From Akebia trifoliata (taxonomy: Eukaryota; Streptophyta; Magnoliopsida; Ranunculales; Lardizabalaceae), in assembly GCA_017979445.1 (NCBI GenBank), contig CM030706.1, positions 24,468,281-24,532,280 of the forward strand: DNA of 64,000 nt. Direction: 5' to 3'. The notes below the pieces were generated by a model. The model saw only the letters and a program-made list of their open reading frames with translations, made no database searches and was not told the origin of the DNA. Below are positions 44,601 to 54,349 of this stretch, piece after piece (the stretch's first letter is position 1; every line of letters begins with the position of its first letter). The translations under genes were made by a program, and so were the position numbers.

Positions 44601-45133
44601 AGAGATCTTCACTTCTTTTATGAGCTAGATCCTCTTCAAAATCAAGAATATTTGTTCTTTAAATTTACCAGCGATTTCGTCACCTTTTATTAGCAAGATT
44701 GTCACATTAAAATAGAATACCCACCAGCATGTGAGCTCACACACAAACATGTTTGGGGAAGTAAAATGAACAATGTACGGGAATTGGAATTTTTGCAAAA
44801 CTAAGAACGTTTTGAGAAATTAAAAAACTCTATTTATTTCCATTATTTAGTGTGACCTACAAAATGTGGGTGTGGCAATGTAAGCTCCTTTTCAGCATCC
44901 CTTGAAACTTAAATTACTTATGACTACCAAAACTTAAAACCCAGATCACTGAAAAAAGAAAGTGTTTAGGTGCTTAACGAAAAAAAAGACATACAGTATT
45001 CAGATGGATGGTAAGGCTGTGGTTGCAGAGATCCCAGGCTCAAACCCAGATCAATTATAGTACCATCCTCCTTCACTCCATGGTAAAAGGAGTGGCTTGG
45101 AAAGAAGTCCGGTGCCTCCCTATTTGAATCCAT
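41673..45133 (-). CDS. IAA32: Non-canonical Aux/IAA transcriptional repressor, IAA32/IAA34-like (4 exons)
   Basis: A nuclear co-repressor of auxin response that binds ARF factors. Minus-strand exons: 45133-44995, 43211-42963 (43208 is an alternative start), 42869-42761 and 41736-41673 (stop TAA at 41675-41673). All junctions are GT-AG and phases agree, giving 186 aa. Domain I carries the EAR motif LGLSL (residues 29-33). The PB1 domain runs from about residue 94 to 182, with the basic-face lysine in YVKVNMEG (98), GRKVCILDH, SGLRLFQAGSDF and the acidic DTNGDW (152-157). The GWPPV degron of domain II is absent, as in Arabidopsis IAA32 and IAA34, so TIR1/AFB-driven degradation is not expected. 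Start at MDSN chosen by alignment with IAA32; an in-frame ATG lies at 45169. No disabling change seen. Confidence 0.92.
43310..44000. mobile_element. Possible hAT-type MITE in intron 1 of the Aux/IAA gene
   Basis: Terminal inverted repeats GGGTGTCAATGGG and CCTATTGACACCC lie at 43310 and 44000, each followed inwards by a TATCTAG / TCTAGATA-like stretch. The flanking 8-mers AATATGAA (43302-43309) and AAAATGTA (44003-44010) agree at 6 of 8 positions, suggesting a decayed hAT-type target duplication. No coding capacity. Length is about 690 bp. Confidence 0.4.
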
Positions 45134-45170
45134 TGCTGCTACACAGAAACTAATTATCTGTGTTGGCACT

Positions 45171-45180
45171 TCTATATAAA
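45171..45180 (-). promoter_or_regulatory. TATA-like box upstream of the Aux/IAA gene
   Basis: TTTATATAGA on the minus strand, about 40 bp upstream of the chosen ATG at 45133. If used, the leader would be very short. It may also be chance in AT-rich DNA. Confidence 0.25.
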
Positions 45181-45773
45181 GTACACTAGGTACATGTATG
45201 TATTTACAAGGAAAGAATTAAATCTGCAATGGAAGGCAAAAATAAGAGTGGGTCCAACCAGTTTGGATACAAATCAGACAATCAAACACAGTCCCCCATC
45301 ACCAATCATTGAGAGGTGCTTATCTTCTTCTGCTACATACAACATGCAAAAACACAGAAACTTTACCAATAAATAATATAACATGAAGCCAGAAGAATAG
45401 GGTATGGCCTAAGTGATCGTTCCAAAAGCGGGTTTGGATTCTGCAACCCAACATGGCGACAAAGATTCAGCTTTTTCTCAAACTTCTTTCAAGTTGTTAG
45501 CAGGAGCAGTCAACAAATATACATAGCTGTTTTGATGTATTATTGGCTTCTTAACTAGATTTAGGTGTGAGATAGTGAGAGTATGGTTCCTAAACAACAA
45601 TTAAGGCCTGTACTATTGCTGCAAATTAAAAGAGTCCCATCTCAGTGAACTTGAAAAGATTTGATATTTTAATCCAAAATATATGCTGCCGCAAGTCACA
45701 TGGACCATATGATGAATCTTACTGAGATAGAAAAATTAGGACACTAATGTTAAGCATAAGGGCTTGGTGTTAT
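45181..45773. other. Intergenic DNA upstream of the Aux/IAA gene
   Basis: Presumed promoter region of the Aux/IAA gene. I did not find a convincing auxin-response element (TGTCTC or TGTCGG pair) by eye. No gene or terminal repeat seen. The 60-codon frame at 45194-45376 has no recognisable domain. Confidence 0.35.
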
Positions 45774-45960
45774 CACTACGTGAAAAAAGCCCATATTTGA
45801 CAATCTTTGGCCGTCAAATTTTGAGAAATTTGATGGACTATCCCGTCAAATATTTTCTTGTAGAATTTTATTTTTTGGGGACTATCAAATTATTAAAGAA
45901 TGAGCTTCAAAAAAAAAAAACAAAAAAAATTTATAGAGTATGATCGTCGAATTTGGAGGT
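45774..45960 (+). mobile_element. Probable CACTA transposon end
   Basis: CACTACGTGAAAAAAGCCC starts at 45774 after TAT and is followed by short subterminal repeats of the TTTGAC/CCGTCAAA type (45797-45860). This is the usual form of plant CACTA (En/Spm) ends. A matching far end was not found within the next 3 kb, so the element may be truncated or its other end diverged. Confidence 0.5.
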
Positions 45961-46319
45961 TTAACAAACAATAGTACGGTCCTCTAATTCACTAATCACA
46001 ATAAACGAAATAATAATAATAAAATCAAAAAAATAAAAAACAAAAGAAAAATCATAAAACAAGCTCCAAATTAAACTAAATAACTCAAAATTCATATTAT
46101 ATATGGAAATTTCATTAAATAGAAGTAATTGGGCACTAACAATTGAAATTGAGTCACATGATTGCTTAGAAATAAAATACAATCAAAAGCAAATGATCGT
46201 GATGCCTTTCATCTCTTTTAGCTCTCTCCGCTCTATCATGTCCTCTTATTTTCCTCAAGGTTTGGATTTCCTCTACATTGCCACTATTTCCTAGATAAGA
46301 TACTCCTTATTGGTTCAAT

Positions 46320-46691
46320 TTTAAGATAGTTAAAGATTTCACAGCCGTGTCAGACATATGGTTATTTGGGATGATCGCTTTAGAACTCATTTCTGATAAA
46401 CCTCCTCTCTTCTTTGAAAATGACCAACCTTTTATCGTGTTTGATTTTACGAGGATGGGAAACCCATTACTCATCTCTGATTACAAGAAGTGGAGGTTCA
46501 CGGTTTCTACACAAGTATTCAAAGAAATGGTCCTTCTATGCCTGGCTAATGATCCAAAAAAGAGACCCGATGCAGATGAGTTACTGAAAGACCCCTTCTT
46601 TAAAAACTGTATGAGTGTGTATTCTATTGTCAAGTACATCAATAAAAAGATATCACTTTCAAACCCATTTAAGAACGTAGTTATTGAATGA
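46320..46691 (+). pseudogene. C-terminal fragment of a STE20-like Ser/Thr kinase
   Basis: The frame 46347-46691 encodes kinase subdomains IX to XI: SDIWLFGMIALEL (subdomain IX Asp and Gly), a divergent insert, then FKEMVLLCLANDPKKRPDAD (subdomain XI Arg) and ELLKDPFFKN. In-frame VKDFTAV precedes it, but the ATP-binding and catalytic loops (VAIK, HRD, DFG) are absent upstream. The C-terminal pattern (SDY near the insert, FFKNC...) resembles plant STE20-type kinases of the BLUS1 group. It stands alone as a gene fragment, possibly carried by a transposon, given the CACTA end 570 bp upstream. Confidence 0.65.
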
Positions 46692-47460
46692 GATTTTAAA
46701 AAGAATTTGTTGAAGTTTTAGGTGATATATAAAACAACAAAGAAGTCTAACCTGAAAAAGAAGATTTATAATATATATGTTGTGTTGATGATTATAAAAC
46801 TAGTAGTAAAGAAAGCGGAACATAGTGGCTCATCAGTAACTCAAACAAGATGTTAGCCAGCTTGAGCTTGGTGAAAGAGGGGTACTTACCTCAAGTAGTG
46901 GTCAGTCATGTTCAACCTTTGGAAGAACAGATGAGAGCGATCATACGCACTAATGCCGCATCAACCTACACAAGGAATGACACAATTCTCAATTGGATCT
47001 CAGATCGAAAATTCCAATAAAAGAAAATACATTACTAATAAACGTCATTGTTGGAACCTAAAGCAACAAAACCACAACAAAAGAGAACGCATTATCTGGC
47101 TACAATTTTTTACAAATCTAACAATAAACAGAGATGAAAGCTTACATACGTCTTACTAAATACTATTGTACGGTTATTTGTTGCGAAAAATATGCTCAAA
47201 CAAAAGGCATGAATCTACATATTCATTTACCACAGAACTTATGATATAGAGATAACTTGACTTGAGAATATCACATTGGTTAAGTACACAAATATCAGCA
47301 GAAGATTAAAGAATACCAAAGCATTGCTTGATGTATAAATAAGAGTACATAAGGTAAAGCAAAAGAGCAAGACCTGCAATGAAACATTGTGAAAGTCATT
47401 AATGTATTTATATGGTTAAAATCAATAAAATTTTATTTTGAGTTCTATTTAAAACCAATA
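46692..47460. other. Intergenic stretch without recognisable genes
   Basis: Mixed-composition sequence with no domain-bearing frame on either strand. The 68-codon frame at 46953-47159 has no recognised similarity. No repeat ends were noticed. Confidence 0.35.
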
Positions 47461-48225
47461 AAACATAAAATCAGGAAAATGTAGAATCTTGTTATCTTGG
47501 AGAATTGGCGTTTGTTTCTCATTGAAGTGTATAAGGTAGGAAAAACTGGGTGGGCACAATAACAAAAAACATATAAACTAATTGCTCTAAGGATTGTATC
47601 CAAATGTAAAAAGTTTCCTTTTTCTTGGAATCCAACTTCATCGAATGCACCAGCCCACATAAAACAACAGATGATGATAATAGAAGATACGACCCTACTT
47701 GCAGATACATAAAAAGCTTGCTCAAGTCATCTAACCACATCGGAGGTAGAATTATAAGGCCTCGATTACAATAAGTTTTTTTAATAGCAAGAGAAGAGAA
47801 AGTCTTCTTTTTATGATAGTGCCTCTCTTGCCAAAGTTTCTTTCTGTCCTCACTATCTCGATCAAGTCAAGAGATGATAAGGTAGGAAAAAATGGATGGG
47901 CACAATAACAAACGGCATATAAACTAATTGCTCTAGGGATTGTATTCAAATGTAAAAGGTTTCCTTTTTCTTAGAATCCGACTCCATCGAATGCACCAGC
48001 CCACATAAAACAGTAGATGATGATAATAGAAGATACGACCTTACTTGCAGATATATAAGAGAGCTTGCTCAAGTCATCTAACCACATCGAAGGTAGAATT
48101 ATAAGGGCCACAATTACAATAAGTTTTTTATAGCAAGAAAAGATAAAGTCTTCTTTTTTTTATAGTGCCTCTCTTGCCAAAGTTTCTTTCTGTCCTCACT
48201 ATCTCGATCGAGCCAAGAGATGAGG
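47460..48225 (-). pseudogene. AVT1-like amino-acid transporter pseudogene, exon in tandem duplicate
   Basis: Two copies of one exon with a period of about 346 bp (TAAGGTAGG at 47532 and 47878). Each encodes, on the minus strand, MWLDDLSKLSYISAS, MWAGAFD.VGF, EKGN.LHL and AISLY..CYCAHP.FPTL, the transmembrane 5-7 region of vacuolar amino-acid transporters of the AVT1 family. Copy 1 (47460-47760) continues to YTSMRNKRQFSK but has a one-base deletion at SKL-FMYL, and AT where a GT donor would be. Copy 2 (47878-48116) has a TAG or TGA after DGVGF and diverges after FPTL. No other exons were recognised. Confidence 0.72.
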
Positions 48226-48974
48226 AAAAGAGAGGTTTTATAAAAGTAAAAAAAAAAAAAAACAAATTGAAAAGAAATGAAGGTTTTGTGTATGCACGTG
48301 TCCTTCCAACAACAAAATAAAAATAAGGAGAAAGTGGAATACAAAAGGTATGTTCTGGATTGAGTCGCAAGAAGAAGAAGGGACAGCTCACCAACTTCTT
48401 TTAATTGCTTTTTGTTTCTTGAACAAACAAAAAGAGAGAGGAGTAAGAGTAATTTGGGAAATTAAGATGGTGTTTGGATAGGACTCCTTGGCTACTTCTG
48501 ACTCTTGCGGGGAGTTAGAAGTCGTTTGGATAATTTAGATAAACAACTCTTTCAAAGAATTACTCCGCGCAAGAGCAAAAAATTGCTCTTTATGAAAAAG
48601 TCGTTAAAACCAACTTCTCAATTTTACATCTTGCGGGGAGTAATATTCTAACGGCTCATTTTACCGAAATACCCCCAATTTTATTAATTTTCTATGAAAA
48701 TACCCCCATTTTAACTACGCCCTAAATCAGACGAAGAAGGGTAACTCGCCTTCTTCTTCTTCTTCGTTCTTACTTGCAGTCATTCGGCCAAGAGAACATG
48801 TGCTTCCCCCTCCCTCTCTCTCTCCTCAAATCAACTATCTGATTACGCTCTCCTCCTCTCCTCCTCTCTTCTCCTTCTTCAGATTTTTCTATTTTTTTTT
48901 CCACATATTTTTCTTTATTTCATCGTAAATTTTTTTAAATAAATAAATTATTTAAATTGTTTGAAAATTTACAG
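48226..48974. other. Flank with pyrimidine-rich stretch, no confident gene
   Basis: A segment at 48470-48720 has direct repeats of CTTGCGGGGAGT (48507 and 48632) and looks repetitive. The 48735-48890 stretch is rich in CTTCTTCTT and CTCTCTCT, as in many plant 5' leaders. It is followed by AT-rich sequence ending AATTTACAG (48974), which could be a splice acceptor. Confidence 0.35.
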
Positions 48975-49028
48975 ATGGAGCTAAAGATCAATTCGTCTCC
49001 TCACCAATCTTGTTACTCTTCAATCCCT
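48975..49028 (+). other. Possible short coding exon cut off by element F
   Basis: ATG at 48975 directly after a TTTACAG acceptor-like end, 18 codons (MELKINSSPHQSCYSSIP), then GTAAGT at 49029. That would suit a first coding exon whose first intron was hit by element F 42 bp later. I do not recognise the protein, and 18 codons are too few to be sure. Confidence 0.25.
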
Positions 49029-49070
49029 GTAAGTTCATCTTTTTTTTTTCTCTCTATAACTTTTTATTCC

Positions 49071-50808
49071 TGTAGACACCTCATTTTTGCACTCGCCTGA
49101 TTAATCAACTCGTCAATCCGATCGCAATGATTCCCAATGATGGATGTTATTTCTATTGCTTTATTTTGTTACCAGAAATATTTCAGAAATCCGGATGAGG
49201 TATCTCGAAAAGATAAAATTGTAGAAATCACGCTACGCTAGGAAAATATAATCCAAGAAGCTTAGAAATCATCTTTTTCAGACAAAAGAAGCTTCACGAT
49301 AAAAATCACTAAAATGACCAAATTACCAAAATACCCCTAACCTCTAAACAACCCTAGAGCCTACGTTACGGTTAGAAAAACTCTCTCAAACACATAAAAC
49401 AACAAATTGAAACCAAATAAATCATTTCACTAATTTTAATAGAATTTGATAAAATTATGAAAATGCCCCTCATAAAGTTCATGACCATTTCACACAAAAA
49501 ACTTCATAAATGACACAAACTAATATTTCTATTGAATTCCTTACGAAAAATCGATTCTAAAACATCCTAGAACATTAAAAATTGACTTAAAACGTGAAAA
49601 GTCCTCTCTGGGGGCAAAATGGTAATTTCACAATTTTCATAATTAAAAATTTCGAAATTAATAAATAAAATATTAAATAATTAAAGTGAAACATTAATGA
49701 AATTAATTTAAAATTTTGAACTAAAGAAATCGATCAATCGGGCTCTCAGGCAAAATTGTTGAGGGTTCGTGAGATATTTCTTTAAGGACCCCTCCATTTG
49801 GGGGTCCAAAGAATTAAAAATATAATATAGGGGGGGTTCTTCAAAAATTAAAGTCAATTAAGCAAAACTAAGGTCAAGGTATTAAAGTCAATCAAGTGAG
49901 ACTAAAGTCAAAATTAAAGTCAATTAAGCAAGACTGAAGTCAAGATATTAAAAGTCAATCAATTAAGACTAAAGTCAAAATATTAAAAGTCAATCAAATA
50001 AGACCAAAAGTCAAAATCATAATAGAGTTCTAATTAAATAATAACTCTATCTAATAGAGTTCTAACTAAAACACAACTCCACCTAAAACAATTTTAATTA
50101 AAATACAACTCTACCTAAAACAAGTCTAACACATAACTCTAACTAAAAGAATTACAATCAAATACTAATTCTATCTAAATCAACCCCTAAAAACAAATCT
50201 ATAAATTGAGGTCCTCACACCCTATTTTCGTATCAAATCATAAATCCTAAGAGAAGTAGGTCCAAAAGCCCCCTAGCCTCCCATAAACCCTAGTTTTGGA
50301 GTCCCAACTCCTTACCTAACATCCATCCTTCGATTTTAGCCTAAAAATACCTAAAAGCCCTTCCAAAACATCTCAAAATCCATAACAAACTTGAAGAATC
50401 CAGATAAAAAAGGAGATACCTTGCCTCGGAGATCAGAAATCAAATTCGGAGACAAAACGAAGCAAGGAGTACGGTACAAGGAGTAATTTTTGTCGAATCT
50501 GAGGGAACAAGGTCTTTGCTATCGGAAATGTATAATCTCTTATTTTTTTATTATTATCTAGGTTTTTTTTAGCAATGTAATTTATTTAGAAAGTTAGTAG
50601 AGACCGACTTTGGCCGGGCGGGGTTGGTGCCTAACACCTTCCAACCCCGTAACATGATCCCCGAATTCAATTTTTTTTCTATTCTAGATTAGTTCTTTAT
50701 CTGTTTAGAGTCATTGATCGGTTCATAGACCGTAATAGCTAGGTGGCGACTCCCAAACCTCAAGGGTTAAAAGCGATCCGCGCACCCCAAGGATCGAGGG
50801 TGCTTTCA
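49071..50808 (+). repeat. 5' LTR of element F
   Basis: 1738 bp, TGTAGACACC...GGGTGCTTTCA. Contains the TTGACTTTAGT repeats in complement (49845-50010), an AACTCTA(C/T)CTAAAACAA array (50030-50170), and the hairpin at 50620-50648 before U5. It aligns with the A LTR (inverse), the B LTR fragment, and the 156 bp of 3' LTR at 63845-64000. Confidence 0.9.
50620..50648 (+). promoter_or_regulatory. Conserved LTR hairpin near U5
   Basis: GGGGTTGG, a 13-base loop TGCCTAACACCTT, then CCAACCCC: a perfect 8-bp stem about 160 bp before the LTR end. The same hairpin occurs at 10939-10967 (B), 7707-7735 (A) and 2347-2375 (A, end base changed). A variant stem occurs in the unrelated C LTR at 30038-30067. 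It may act in the R/U5 RNA. Confidence 0.6.
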
Positions 50809-50809
50809 G

Positions 50810-50828
50810 TGGCGACTCCACTAGAGAC
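50810..50828 (+). promoter_or_regulatory. Primer-binding site of element F
   Basis: TGGCGACTCCACTAGAGAC one base after the LTR end (CA at 50807-50808). The TGG start and the position fit a tRNA primer site. I do not assign the tRNA with confidence; a search of plant tRNA 3' ends for an 18-base complement would settle it. Confidence 0.7.
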
Positions 50829-53800
50829 ATTGAGGATCAAACTTGAAAAACCCCAAGTATGAGAGCATCGCTAAAATAACCTAGAATGTTTTTATTTGTT
50901 TATTTTTTTATTTATTTAGTTTGTTTTTGTTTATTTGTTTATTCATGATTATATTTGCATCTCCGTTTTTTTATTCGATTATTGAGCATGTGTTTTGATG
51001 TCTTGGCATATTATTTTTACGATTCGATCAAGCATTTTTTTTTATCCAATTGAGGGTCGTTTAGGGTGATCCCAAATAATGCAAAATTCCAAAAAGGTTC
51101 TTAATGGATTAAGGGTGGTTGAAGTGGGGAGATCGCCGTTTTTTTTATTAGACATGCGTTGGTTATGCTTAAACGTTTTTTTTTTAAAAAAAAAAAATCT
51201 CCTTCGATTAATTTATGTAAAGTGTATGATAGTTTTTATTTTTTTTATTATTGTGATCGTTTTGCTTTAATAAAGGGACTGTGCTGTCCATTGACAGCAA
51301 GAGAAATTATAAAACAAAAATAAAGAAAAATCGATGTGCTGTTGGTAACAGCAATGGATAAATAATGAGTGGTGTGCATTGAGAAAAAAGATCCTTTTTA
51401 TCTTAAACTCCATTATTTTAAATAAGTTTTTTTTTTCTTTTATTTCACTTCTCTACTGTTTAACTCATCTTCTTCAACCGAACCAAAGCAGAAACCAATC
51501 GATTTCGATCTCCCAACCCAGTCAACATTAATAAACTCGATCGATTTCCTCCAATGGAGTGGTATGGAGCTTCAACCCGATGGCTCCTCCACAAAGTCGC
51601 TCAGACTTCGTCGTCTTCAATAAGAACCGACTGGTTCTAATAAGATATCGGTCGACTTGGTCTCTCAAGCCCTATTGATTTGAAAGCTCTATTTCAACAG
51701 ATTTATAACCTTACACCCCCTTGGCTACAAGAATCTTCGATCAATCGAGGGAATGAGGGGAGTTTTTTACCGAAGGAACCCCTTTTAAGATCTTAAATCT
51801 CATTGTTTTTTAAAAAAAAAAGGAAAAGAAAGATCTTGAAAGCTGCAGTGCCGTGTTGCCGAAATGCAAATCAAGGGAACTAAGAACTGGTTTTAATCGG
51901 AGATTTTGTTTTGTTTTAACGGTTTTAAAAGCCCGTAGTGATTTGGTTCAAATTTTGCTTGAGTGTTCCTTATGGTACTTCGATCTTTTAAAAGAGAAGG
52001 TTTCATCTGTTCTTCAATTGGAGTGTGAGATGCTTTCTCTTCTCGTTCTGATTTAGCCAAGGAAACCCATTTTTTATTTATTTATTTTTCTTTTTTTTGC
52101 TCGATCCGTTATTACCAGCTGTTGCTCTAGTAAAATCTCCAATATGATTGAATCGCAAACGATAAAGTTCTGTGAGCATGCAATCACGACTAGAGAACCA
52201 TTTTATGGCCGGGAATCAGCATGGAATTTATCACTGTTACCTCTTTGATAAAGAACTTTGGGATTTTGATTTTGGGTTTGTGGTAGTAATGCTGATTGTG
52301 AATTGTCGCGACAACGAGTTTGACTGGCTTTTGTTGAATAAGTCAAAAAGTTTTGAAAGATGGGTTTTCTGTGTTCCAAAGTATAGGTTGGTTTATTTTA
52401 TTTTATTCTATTATTTTTTCATAATAAAATCAGAAATATAAAAGGAATAAAAGGATAAAAAATAATGGATTGACAGACAGATTTGAATTCGATTTTGAAG
52501 AAGTTTATTTATTTACTTATTGGGTTTATTTTCTTGGCACACCAATTGCCACCCCGGGGCATTATGTTGAGGTTCTGTGTTTAATCCCAAACATGTGATT
52601 GGTATGTCAATAAAATTGTGATTGGACGGTGTTTTTGCTTGGTCTTTAGTATTAGTTTTTTTTCAATTTGTTAAATAAAGGTCTTGGTTTTTTGTTTGAA
52701 AAAAAAAAAATCAATGTAATTTTTTTTTTTTGAAAAAAAAAGAGGATGCATCGCCCCATACTTCAACTACCATTATCCTATTATCGGCTCAATGTTTTAG
52801 GAATCTCGAACTATTTTAGATTACTCAAAATGACCTTTGGTTGGACTATAAAAATTACAATATTATGCTTATTGCAATGATCGGATCTAATTCATTATCA
52901 TATGCCATTGATTAATTTGCCATGATCGATGAATGAAGGTGATGTGCATGTTTAAATCTTAAATCGGACCATATTATTAGTTTATGTTAATCAACATGCC
53001 ATAATCTTACTGGAGCTACATATTTGATGTTGATCATAACGTTGATGTGATGGAATGTGATTGGATTGGTATTTAATATTCATATGATATCAATGTTTTA
53101 ATATTCATATGATATCAATGTTGTAATGGTTTGATTGGACCCATGGGCCCATTTGTTTGAAAAAGGCCCCGGGCACACCCCACCCTGTTTTGCACACACC
53201 ACATGCACGTTTATTGTTTTACTCACTTACACGTCCCATATAGCCAACGTGGCACTAGTGCGTGGCTCGGTCTTTCCGGAGATGCGACGTCATTCATGAA
53301 ATTCACAACTCCAGTCACGTACCTTAGAGTATATCAAATTGGGGGCATTAATATCGCCTGATCAGGTGATTCTGAGAGATATATTGATGCACCCAGGCTG
53401 GAGCGACCTGAGCCTTTGACCTATTGTGAGCCACACAGTCACATGTCCCGATTGCCAACGTAGTACTAGTACGTGGTCGGTCCCCTCGTGAGATGCCAAA
53501 CCATTTATGAAAGCTACAACTTTTGACTCGTACCCGTAAGTATAAAAGATAATCTAAGTATATTAATTGCACTTCTTGGTCAAAATCGGTGCCTAAGCGA
53601 GATCTTGTCCCGCTGTACCCTACTATACGAGGGGGATAGACTACGTCTATTCTAGACGAGAGGTATTTAAGTGGGCCCTTGCTCAGCATTGTGCGCCACC
53701 TCTCAACTAGAGATCAAACTGGCTATTTTTGACTTCAGAGAAGTGAGTTGAGATTTTAGATTATCACTTATACGGTATATCAAATCAAGTCACCACGTAT

Positions 53801-54349
53801 CGAAAGGTATATAGGTGTGCTTGGGCAAGGGTGGCTAGATAAAAATGCATTGCACATAGTAAGCTTAGAGTCTAGAAACCTTCCCACTAGGTCATGACTC
53901 GAACTTATCGTGGGTGTTCCCGGGTTGTTTATTGAATGGAGCCTGTTGATTGATGAATGTATGTGAGTGATGTGAATGGTGAGATCAGAGTGCATGATTA
54001 TCCTCAAGGATCAAAAATTTTGTTTTTAAAAATTAAAATGGGTGCACCGACCCAATAAAGAATCCATTCTTTTACAACAATGACCCAATCCATCTCGATC
54101 CAACAATCATGATGGACCGGGTCATTTAAATCAAAAGGAAAATCAAATTTTCAAAGAAGAAAAGGAAAATATTTTCTAGAAAAGAACGTTTTTCAAAAGA
54201 AGTGTTCTCTAGAAAAATATTTTTTAAGAAAAAATATTTTCCAAAAAATGTTTTCCATAAGAACAAGATTTTCTGAAAGGAAAGTATTTTCTAAATAAAA
54301 AGAAAGTTGATATTTTACATGGACTTTAGAAGAGTACTAAAATACCCTT
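50829..54349 (+). mobile_element. Long leader of element F
   Basis: About 3.5 kb between PBS and the first ORF, AT-rich, without a convincing gene. The small frames in it (for example 52172-52441) have no recognised domain. An imperfect direct repeat lies at 53215-53330 and 53435-53545. The corresponding leader in element A is on the opposite strand at about 3830-7530. Leaders this long occur in Tat elements, some of which splice them. Confidence 0.65.
53215..53545 (+). repeat. Imperfect direct repeat in the F leader
   Basis: Two copies, about 215 bp apart, of CACGTCCCATATAGCCAACG / CACATGTCCCGATTGCCAACG followed by a CTAGTGCGTGG / CTAGTACGTGG block, then CATTCATGAA / CATTTATGAA and CGTACC. 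The pair also occurs in element A (inverse, near 4690-4980), so it is a family feature. Confidence 0.6.

Noticed and set aside
44966..45169. Upstream in-frame ATG (45169) as Aux/IAA start
   Set aside because: It would add 12 residues lacking in IAA32-type proteins; MDSN at 45133 aligns with the family start. Not fully excluded.
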